Source: a virus
Direction: 5' to 3' (one strand)
IMG/VR virus record: IMGVR_UViG_3300048838_000203
Location: 1-34,684 of that record
Length of the DNA stretch: 34,684 nucleotides
A model generated the notes under the pieces. That model saw only the letters and a list, made by a program, of their open reading frames with translations. It was not told the origin of the DNA and ran no database searches. Every line of letters starts with the position of its first letter. Positions within the stretch are counted from its first letter, which is position 1. Both the position numbers and the translations under genes were made by a program. This document shows positions 29,527 to 34,684 of the stretch, piece by piece.

Positions 29527-29727
29527 ATGGCAAAAAAACCTACATCCGCGAGACTTTCGGACGAAAGTATAAAAATGATTGAGGAAATGTCGGAAGCATT
29601 AAGCATATCGCAGTCGGAGCTTCTTAATCTTGGAGTTAAGGTCGCTCATGATTTATACATTAGTAAAAACGTGAAAACAAAATACGAAATGATTGTAGCT
29701 GTATTTAATAATTGTAGGAAAGTGTAA
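29527..29727 (+). CDS. Ribbon-helix-helix protein 3, in the head operon
   Basis: The 66-residue protein starts AKKPTSARLSDESIKMIEEM, a strand and helix 1 of RHH type, and SQSELLNLGVKVAHDLYI as helix 2, with a short extension. It has CGGAGGAAG upstream of ATG. Its location between MuF and scaffold genes is unusual for a regulator. It may control promoter P6 or be cargo. Confidence 0.75.
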   Translation: MAKKPTSARLSDESIKMIEEMSEALSISQSELLNLGVKVAHDLYISKNVKTKYEMIVAVFNNCRKV

Positions 29728-29777
29728 TGAGACAGGTATCAACAGGAATACGCTTATAAAAAGAAGGTAGGTAGACT

Positions 29778-30110
29778 ATGCGAGACACAACTATTACAAT
29801 TCGTCTTTCAAGTGCGACAATAAAAAATATTGACGAGGCTGCTTCATTAACAGGGGTAACACGTTCACACCTTGCAGCTGCAATATTAACTGTATCTGTT
29901 CACAATATGAAGGCACGTGCAAAGGAAAACGATTTAATCAGCTTTCTAAAAAAATACCAGCAGGAAAATGGCGGTAATATCAATATCGATCAAGCTCTTG
30001 CGGTATTCAAGAAACAACAGCGCAGTGACGGTGTATTGCTCTACGATGGGTACACTAAGGCAGTTATAGAGCACGGGTTTAACATACCGGAATGGATGGA
30101 GGATAAATAA
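29778..30110 (+). CDS. Ribbon-helix-helix protein 4 with C-terminal extension
   Basis: The 110-residue product begins RDTTITIRLSSATIKNIDEA (strand and helix 1) and GVTRSHLAAAILTVSVHNM (helix 2), an RHH domain, then a helical and loop extension of about 60 residues (ISFLKKYQQENGGNINIDQA, ending HGFNIPEWMEDK) that may sense a ligand or partner. It lies directly upstream of promoter P6, so it could repress or tune scaffold and capsid expression. Genes 3 and 4 appear to be related but not identical copies. Confidence 0.75.
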   Translation: MRDTTITIRLSSATIKNIDEAASLTGVTRSHLAAAILTVSVHNMKARAKENDLISFLKKYQQENGGNINIDQALAVFKKQQRSDGVLLYDGYTKAVIEHGFNIPEWMEDK

Positions 30111-30151
30111 CACAGATTTTTTTAATTTCTAATGAGACATATTTTTTTTTG

Positions 30152-30180
30152 TTGACGAAAATTGCACTTAATATTACATT
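30152..30180 (+). promoter_or_regulatory. Late promoter P6, scaffold and capsid genes
   Basis: TTGACG (30152-30157), a 17-base spacer and TACATT (30175-30180), as in P5. AAAGGAGAA follows as the ribosome binding site for the scaffold gene. A T-rich stretch lies just upstream (30116-30150), possibly an UP element. Confidence 0.78.
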
Positions 30181-30195
30181 TAAAGGAGAACTAAG

Positions 30196-30828
30196 ATGGC
30201 AGACGAAATAACCACTCCGGGCGTGAGCACAGAGGGGACTACCGCACAGGATCAAACACAGACGCAAGTGGGTGATACTCCGCAGACAATCAGCAAAGAA
30301 GAGCATGAGAAAGCTATTGCTGATTACCAGAACCAGATCAGTCAAATCAAGAAGTCACAGGCAGGAGCTGACAAGATCGTAACCGAGCTAAAGACGCAAC
30401 TGGAAGAGCTGAAGAAATCGAAGATGTCAGACCAGGATCGGGCAGAGTACGAAAAACAGCTATTCGAGCAGGAAAAGCTCAATTTCGAGAGAGAGAAGAA
30501 AGAGCTTGAGGTCAAAGGACTTCGATCAGACTTTATTGCAGAAAACAAGCTCGATATCAGGATAAAGGATTTTCTCTCGGCGACTGATGCCGAAGGACTG
30601 AAGGAGCAGGTCGATACTTTCAACTCAATAGTAGCAGATGCAGTGAAGCCGGTACAGGAAGAACTCGACAAGCTGAAGGCTGAGATGGGAAGGCCCGGAG
30701 GTGGGGCAGGAGATGCGAGGTTAGAGAACCCATTCGAAACGGATAATATTGAAATGCAAAATAAGCTATTTCTGGAAAACCGGCCGCTATACGACAAACT
30801 ACTTAAAGAATACAGAGGTAAACAATAA
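30196..30828 (+). CDS. Capsid scaffolding protein
   Basis: The 210-residue protein is acidic and mostly coiled coil: a disordered T/Q-rich N-terminus (GVSTEGTTAQDQTQTQ), a long coil (KIVTELKTQLEELKKSK, then EKQLFEQEKLNFEREKKELE) and a conserved C-terminal helix-turn (NKLFLENRPLYDKLLKEYRG) that should touch the capsid protein. Its position immediately before the major capsid gene is canonical. It is normally removed before maturation; no protease gene is apparent in the window. Confidence 0.85.
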   Translation: MADEITTPGVSTEGTTAQDQTQTQVGDTPQTISKEEHEKAIADYQNQISQIKKSQAGADKIVTELKTQLEELKKSKMSDQDRAEYEKQLFEQEKLNFEREKKELEVKGLRSDFIAENKLDIRIKDFLSATDAEGLKEQVDTFNSIVADAVKPVQEELDKLKAEMGRPGGGAGDARLENPFETDNIEMQNKLFLENRPLYDKLLKEYRGKQ

Positions 30829-31817
30829 TGGCAAGTGAAGTAACAAGACTTACAGATGTGATAGTACCGGAGGTATTTGCTCGGTATCTTATCGAAGATT
30901 CGGTAAAAAAGAGCGCACTATATAAATCCGGTATTCTCATCACAGACGAGAAGATCAACGGTTTTCTGGCTGGTGGAGGCTCCACTTTTAACATGCCTTT
31001 TTTCCAGAGGCTGTCCGGTGAACCGCAGGCAATTCAATCAGATACTACGATTGAAACGAAAAAAGTAAGTACTTCGAAAATGGTAGCCAGAAGGTTGATG
31101 TTTGGCCGTGGATGGGCAAGCGAGGAACTCGCTGCTGCTCTTTCCGGATCAAACCCGATGGAAGCCATAAAAAGCATGGTGACAGATTACTGGAATAATT
31201 TCCTGCAGAAATGTCTTATATCAACGATCAAGGGAGTTATCGCTGACAATATCGAAAATGACAGCGGTGATTTGGTCAAAGACATTACTACTCCGGCAAC
31301 TCCTGCTGCTAAAAATAAAATATCAGCATCTGCTGTTATTCAAACTGCATCTCTATTCGGTGATAAAAGTAATATCCTTTCGGCTATTGCGATGCACTCT
31401 GTAGTTCATGCGACTCTTCAGGAGGCAAACCTTATATCCTATGTCCCAACAAACGTTCAGGACTTGGGTTGGGGTACTTATCTCAATAAGTCAGTGATTG
31501 TTGATGACGGCCTTACCCCTGATACCGATGGAGCAAACAAAGAGTACTGGACAATACTTTTCAAGCCAAGCGCTTTAGCGTTCGGAGAAAGCGGGCAGGG
31601 TATTACTACTGTAGAAACTGGGAGAAATGCCGCGAAGAGCGAAGACCAGCTGTTTACCCGCAGGCAGTTCTGTATGCACCCGCAGGGGTTCAAGTGGGTC
31701 GAAAATTCAGTGGCGGACGATATGCCTACTCGGAGCGAAATTGAAGAGGCTGGAAACTGGGATCGTGTCATGGAAAAGAAGAACTGTGGTTTTGCAGTCC
31801 TTATTTCTAACGGATAG
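30828..31817 (+). CDS. Major capsid protein
   Basis: The 329-residue product starts ASEVTRLTDVIVPEVFARYL and includes FNMPFFQRLSGEPQAIQSDT, VARRLMFGRGWASEELAAAL, MHSVVHATLQEANLISYVPT and RRQFCMHPQGFKWVENSV. These segments occur in HK97-fold coat proteins (P22/SPP1-like coat group) that follow a separate scaffold gene. It overlaps the scaffold stop by one base (TAATG). High expression is expected from P6. Confidence 0.9.
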   Translation: MASEVTRLTDVIVPEVFARYLIEDSVKKSALYKSGILITDEKINGFLAGGGSTFNMPFFQRLSGEPQAIQSDTTIETKKVSTSKMVARRLMFGRGWASEELAAALSGSNPMEAIKSMVTDYWNNFLQKCLISTIKGVIADNIENDSGDLVKDITTPATPAAKNKISASAVIQTASLFGDKSNILSAIAMHSVVHATLQEANLISYVPTNVQDLGWGTYLNKSVIVDDGLTPDTDGANKEYWTILFKPSALAFGESGQGITTVETGRNAAKSEDQLFTRRQFCMHPQGFKWVENSVADDMPTRSEIEEAGNWDRVMEKKNCGFAVLISNG

Positions 31818-31846
31818 TCTCACTTAGCAAGAATAAAAGGAATTCG

Positions 31847-31865
31847 GCCCTCGTTATGCGGGGGC
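31847..31865 (+). other. Hairpin after the capsid gene
   Basis: GCCCTCG (31847-31853) and CGGGGGC (31859-31865) form a 7-bp stem with one G-U around a 5-base loop. No T run follows, so it is probably an mRNA stabiliser or partial attenuator that keeps capsid output above the genes that follow. Confidence 0.55.
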
Positions 31866-31883
31866 TGTAATGCAATTATAATT

Positions 31884-32225
31884 ATGGCAATAATAACAAG
31901 AGCAAAAGCAAAGACGTTCCTGCAGATAACTGATACATCGAAGGATGATCTTATAGACGCTCTTATTCCGCAGGTAGAGGCTGATTATCTACTGATCCGG
32001 AATAGGGCTTTTGATGAAGATTCCAACGATGAAATTGAGTATCCGGATAACGCTGAACTTGTCGCTGCCCAGATGATCGGGTTTCTGATATCTGATATCG
32101 CAAGGTCAGGCGGTGCTTTCAAGAGTGAGTCTATTGGTAAGTACAGTTATACTGTAGCTGATATGGTCGCTGGATACCCGACAACAATCACCAGCAGAAT
32201 TGACAAATACGTTGGTAGCAAGTGA
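31884..32225 (+). CDS. Head-tail connector protein (gp6-like)
   Basis: The 113-residue protein starts AIITRAKAKTFLQITDTSKD and continues LIDALIPQVEADYLLIRN and NAELVAAQMIGFLISDIARS, an all-helical pattern typical of gp6/gp15-type connectors that form a ring below portal. There is no good ribosome binding site before ATG at 31884, which follows an AT-rich stretch. Its end overlaps the GTG start of the first sugar cassette gene, so the cassette is translationally joined to the connector. Confidence 0.8.
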   Translation: MAIITRAKAKTFLQITDTSKDDLIDALIPQVEADYLLIRNRAFDEDSNDEIEYPDNAELVAAQMIGFLISDIARSGGAFKSESIGKYSYTVADMVAGYPTTITSRIDKYVGSK

Positions 32226-32866
32226 AAAGAAAGGGAGCGCAAATACGTGGAATGCTGGAAGGACGGGCGGCGTGGCTTCTCGGAGGAGGGACTTCACTTT
32301 CTGGTATTGATTTCACGAAGCTTGACAACGAGTTTACCATAGCGGTCAATCACACAATAGAGCACTACCCGAACGCAGACGCCCTACTGTTCGGTGATAA
32401 AATATTCCTGCATAAAACCAATTTCGATATTAAGAGTTACAAGGGGCTCATTTTCTGCTCAGAGAAATGCACGAAGTCAAAGCCTATAGACGAGATGCTT
32501 GATAACGATAATCTCTTCATCTTCGATGACAGGCGGGATGAGCCGACACTCAATCCGAGAGTAGGACTGTTTCACCCTGGGTCTTCCGGGATTCTGGCGC
32601 TTAATCTCGCTATACAGATGAAGGCGAAGAAAATATATCTGCTCGGGTACGATTACCACTACAGTAACGGCAAAATACATTACTATCCTGACATGGAGCA
32701 TCACCTGAAATACCCTGCTGAAAGACTTCCACGTAAGGCCGCGAAGTTTGTGTATTTCGAGAAGTGGAAGGATAAAATTATCAATCTGAGTCCTACCTCT
32801 GTAATCCAGACTTTCCAAAAACGCGACTGGAGGGAGTATGATATATTACGTAATACCAGCGCGTAA
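32222..32866 (+). CDS. Rossmann-like glycosyltransferase (GT29 / DUF115-like)
   Basis: The 214-residue product has AAWLLGGGTSLSGIDF near the N-terminus, then FTIAVNHTIEHYPNADALLF, and PGSSGILALNLAIQMKAKKI followed by YLLGYDYHY near residue 125. The order, a GGG-x-S loop, an IAVN strand and a GSSGILALxLA motif, resembles sialyltransferase motifs L and S and the related DUF115/MptE fold. It is the first gene of the cassette and a distant partner of the gene at 195. GTG at 32222 overlaps the connector stop; ATG at 32252 is an alternative. The substrate is not visible. Confidence 0.65.
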   Translation: MKRKGAQIRGMLEGRAAWLLGGGTSLSGIDFTKLDNEFTIAVNHTIEHYPNADALLFGDKIFLHKTNFDIKSYKGLIFCSEKCTKSKPIDEMLDNDNLFIFDDRRDEPTLNPRVGLFHPGSSGILALNLAIQMKAKKIYLLGYDYHYSNGKIHYYPDMEHHLKYPAERLPRKAAKFVYFEKWKDKIINLSPTSVIQTFQKRDWREYDILRNTSA

Positions 32867-33509
32867 GGGAAGCAAGGGGCTTCCGGGGAAAAACAGGACA
32901 CTGTTTTTAAAGACTTTTGATATATTCCCGCATGATGTATATAGCAATGTAATAGTTACCACTGACGATGAAGAGATAAAGCGTCAAATTGCCTGCTACC
33001 GGAAAACTCTATCTGCTTTCCGGTCAACCGGGGTAAGCTGTGTTATACACGACAGAAAGCCTGAACACGCAACCGATGAAGCCAGCATGAGGGCGGTACT
33101 CCTGGACATCAGAGAAGAGCACAAAATGAAAGCAGATGATATTATTGTGCTCCTATACCTCACATATCCTGAAAGAACGTATCAGCTCGTAAAAGACACT
33201 TTGGAATATTTCATAGCGATCAACGGGAATAGCCTTTTGTGTGCTATCCCCGCGAAAGACAGCCCGTGTCAGATGGTATATATTGACGGTGCCCCTGTAG
33301 TGGAGAATAACCTGTACCGCAGACAGGATTACCCTGTGGTGTACGTGAGAAGTCACTGCGTAGCGATTATGAGAGCCGGAGAGCTCGATCACCTCTCAGA
33401 GAACCTGTACAACGATGATACTATATATTTCCCGATTGATCCTATTGTTGATGTCGATACCGAGGAGGACTTGAAAGCGTATGAAAACAGCTCTTACAAC
33501 AATGCTTGA
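32838..33509 (+). CDS. neuA: CMP-N-acetylneuraminate synthetase-like (acylneuraminate cytidylyltransferase)
   Basis: The 223-residue protein opens with the nucleotide-binding loop IPARKGSKGLPGKN, the defining motif of CMP-sialate and CMP-KDO synthetases, then VIVTTDDEEI, HATDEASMRAVLLDI, LLYLTYPERT (a variant of the usual QPTSPLR) and VDVDTEEDLKAYE, the C-terminal DIDTxED. It would activate a nonulosonic acid with CTP to make the donor for the sialyltransferase-like proteins. AGGGAG lies just before ATG. It overlaps both neighbours. Confidence 0.88.
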   Translation: MIYYVIPARKGSKGLPGKNRTLFLKTFDIFPHDVYSNVIVTTDDEEIKRQIACYRKTLSAFRSTGVSCVIHDRKPEHATDEASMRAVLLDIREEHKMKADDIIVLLYLTYPERTYQLVKDTLEYFIAINGNSLLCAIPAKDSPCQMVYIDGAPVVENNLYRRQDYPVVYVRSHCVAIMRAGELDHLSENLYNDDTIYFPIDPIVDVDTEEDLKAYENSSYNNA

Positions 33510-34212
33510 TGATAATTTTGTCATCGGATATGTAGCGTTTATCAAGTCCTTTCTTCACTTCAATCATGATTTCTCTGATGATTTCGTGATTATAGATGTG
33601 GGCCTTAGTGAGGAAAGCAAAGAGAAGATTGAAAGCTATTACCAGAATGTAGTGTACAAACAGCCGAACCGGGACAGGTACCGCAGTGTCGATATGTCGA
33701 AGACAGCGGATAAGCTGAAGAACACGTATTACACCCTTGATGTGTTCAGTTACACGGAGTATGACAGGATCGTGTTTATAGACATGGATACAATTGTGCT
33801 CGCTCCTTTGGATGAACTGTTTAATTGTCCAGAACCTTTCGCTGCGGTGAAGGGATACAATGCAAAGCTTGACGAATTGCGGGGTGATATCAATTCTGGT
33901 GTGTTCGTTGTGAATAAACCGCTTATTGGTGAAGAAACATATTCAGATATGATCAGATACGCTTCACGCGGCCATTCGATGCCGGATCAGAAAACAATAA
34001 ACGGCGTTCTTCGTAATAAAATAGCATACTTTAACAAATCGTACAATGTAGAAAAGCGCATGTTGCACACTCGGAAGTATAAGAGAGTGCTGGAAAATAT
34101 TAAAATACTCCACTTCGTAGCCTCCAAACCGTGGGAGGATGTAAAACCGAACGCAGTAGAGGAGAGTTACGGAGAATTTGAAAAGATATGGTGGGAATGG
34201 TATGAAAGATAA
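33481..34212 (+). CDS. GT8-family glycosyltransferase
   Basis: The 243-residue protein has GT8 features: KTALTTMLDDNFVIGYVAFI at the start, YTLDVFSYTEYDRIVFIDMD with the D-x-D metal motif near residue 100 followed by TIVLAPLDEL, FAAVKGYNAKLDELRGDINS with GVFVVNKPL, and a late KILHFVASKPWED typical of glycogenin-like enzymes. It transfers a sugar from a nucleotide sugar with retention. It overlaps neuA by 29 bases and the methyltransferase by 11, so it is an integral part of the cassette. Confidence 0.87.
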   Translation: MKTALTTMLDDNFVIGYVAFIKSFLHFNHDFSDDFVIIDVGLSEESKEKIESYYQNVVYKQPNRDRYRSVDMSKTADKLKNTYYTLDVFSYTEYDRIVFIDMDTIVLAPLDELFNCPEPFAAVKGYNAKLDELRGDINSGVFVVNKPLIGEETYSDMIRYASRGHSMPDQKTINGVLRNKIAYFNKSYNVEKRMLHTRKYKRVLENIKILHFVASKPWEDVKPNAVEESYGEFEKIWWEWYER

Positions 34213-34684
34213 GATTTCAATCAGGAATGCTCCGACAGCGATACCGGGGCTTCAGGACATGATAATGTACATCCAGAAGAAAGGCTGCGTACACTTCTCA
34301 AAGTTCGTAATGGCAGAGATAGGGTCCTATGTCGGAGACTCCACACAAGTGTTCGCCGTTGCGTGTAAAGAGATACACTGCGTTGATCCATGGCAGAACG
34401 GGTATGACGAGAACGACTTTTTAAGTTATAAGTACGACATGAAGATCATAGAAGCGCAATTCGATGAGGTTTGTGAGCGCTTTCACAACGTTATTAAGCA
34501 CAAGATGACTTCCGTGGAAGGTGCTGAAGAGTTCGAGGATGAAAGCCTTGATTTTATTTATATCGACGGTCTCCACACGTATGAGGGAGTGATTGATGAT
34601 ATCAAGGCATGGTTGCGGAAGGTGAAGCCTGATGGATGGGTCGGCGGCCATGACTACGGACATAAGCTATGCCCGGGCGTAAAG
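34202..34684 (+). CDS. SAM-dependent methyltransferase, N-terminal part (continues at the left end)
   Basis: The frame opens at ATG 34202 and is uninterrupted to the window end (161 codons), then continues in frame to 214 across the circular join. Motif I is AEIGSYVGDSTQVFA near residue 43, followed by the acidic strand end HCVDPWQNG; DFIYIDGLHTYEGVI lies at the join. This is a class I Rossmann methyltransferase, Methyltransf_24-like, of about 189 residues. In a sugar cassette it may O-methylate a glycan. GTGGGA precedes ATG and the start overlaps the GT8 stop. Confidence 0.85.
   Translation, partial: MKDKISIRNAPTAIPGLQDMIMYIQKKGCVHFSKFVMAEIGSYVGDSTQVFAVACKEIHCVDPWQNGYDENDFLSYKYDMKIIEAQFDEVCERFHNVIKHKMTSVEGAEEFEDESLDFIYIDGLHTYEGVIDDIKAWLRKVKPDGWVGGHDYGHKLCPGVK
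34558..34684. repeat. Right copy of 127-bp terminal direct repeat
   Basis: Exact copy of bases 1-127. See the left copy: it marks closure of a circular assembly, and only one copy belongs to the genome. Confidence 0.95.

Overview
The window is a complete circular phage map. Its first 127 bases recur exactly as its last 127, and one methyltransferase gene runs out of the right end and continues from the left end, so the unique circle is 34,557 bp. A tape measure protein, tail tube protein, tail completion protein and paired tail chaperone genes, with no sheath gene, indicate a tailed phage with a long flexible, non-contractile tail. I see no integrase, excisionase, partition gene, CI-like repressor, DNA polymerase or RNA polymerase. 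The host is probably a bacterium with an outer membrane, because a reverse-strand cargo gene encodes a secreted, barrel-like protein. Integron attC-like sites and nonulosonic (sialic) acid genes would fit a spirochaete-type host, but that is a weak inference.

Layout on the circle. (1) 24630-31817: a promoter with -10 TACATT, a radical SAM enzyme, small and large terminase, portal, MuF-like head protein, two ribbon-helix-helix (RHH) proteins, a second TACATT promoter, scaffold and major capsid protein. (2) 31884-32225: head-tail connector. (3) 32222 through the junction to 1994: a seven-gene sugar cassette inserted between connector and head closure genes. It encodes two sialyltransferase-like Rossmann proteins, a CMP-sialate synthetase-like protein, a GT8 glycosyltransferase, a SAM methyltransferase, a sialate synthase lacking its SAF domain and a small HAD phosphatase. 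(4) 1991-11719: head closure, tail completion, tail tube, tail chaperones, tape measure, tail tip and fibre genes, interrupted at 8074-8487 by the reverse-strand cargo gene with its own promoter. (5) 11716-13343: lysis region (M23 peptidase and small membrane proteins) ending in a strong terminator. (6) 13423-18465: early region with RHH regulators under operator-like repeats, an ERF annealing protein, a pentapeptide-repeat protein, SSB, an HNH protein and tRNA-Thr, ending in structured RNA and a terminator. (7) 18495-24640: a promoter followed by a compact pseudoknotted RNA ending in a terminator, then a replication operon (replisome organizer, RusA resolvase, MazG-like enzyme, several zinc-finger miniproteins). 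Two attC-like sites and a half site flank a radical SAM gene and a YopX gene within it.

How the parts fit together. Six promoters share TTGAC(A/G), a spacer of exactly 17 bases and TATATT or TACATT. The TATATT form serves early, RNA and cargo units; the TACATT form serves head genes. RHH proteins are the only visible DNA-binding regulators. The replication operon appears to lie behind the terminator of the pseudoknotted RNA, suggesting attenuation or antitermination. The sugar cassette is embedded in the late operon, so its products should appear during virion assembly and could glycosylate the virion or the host surface.
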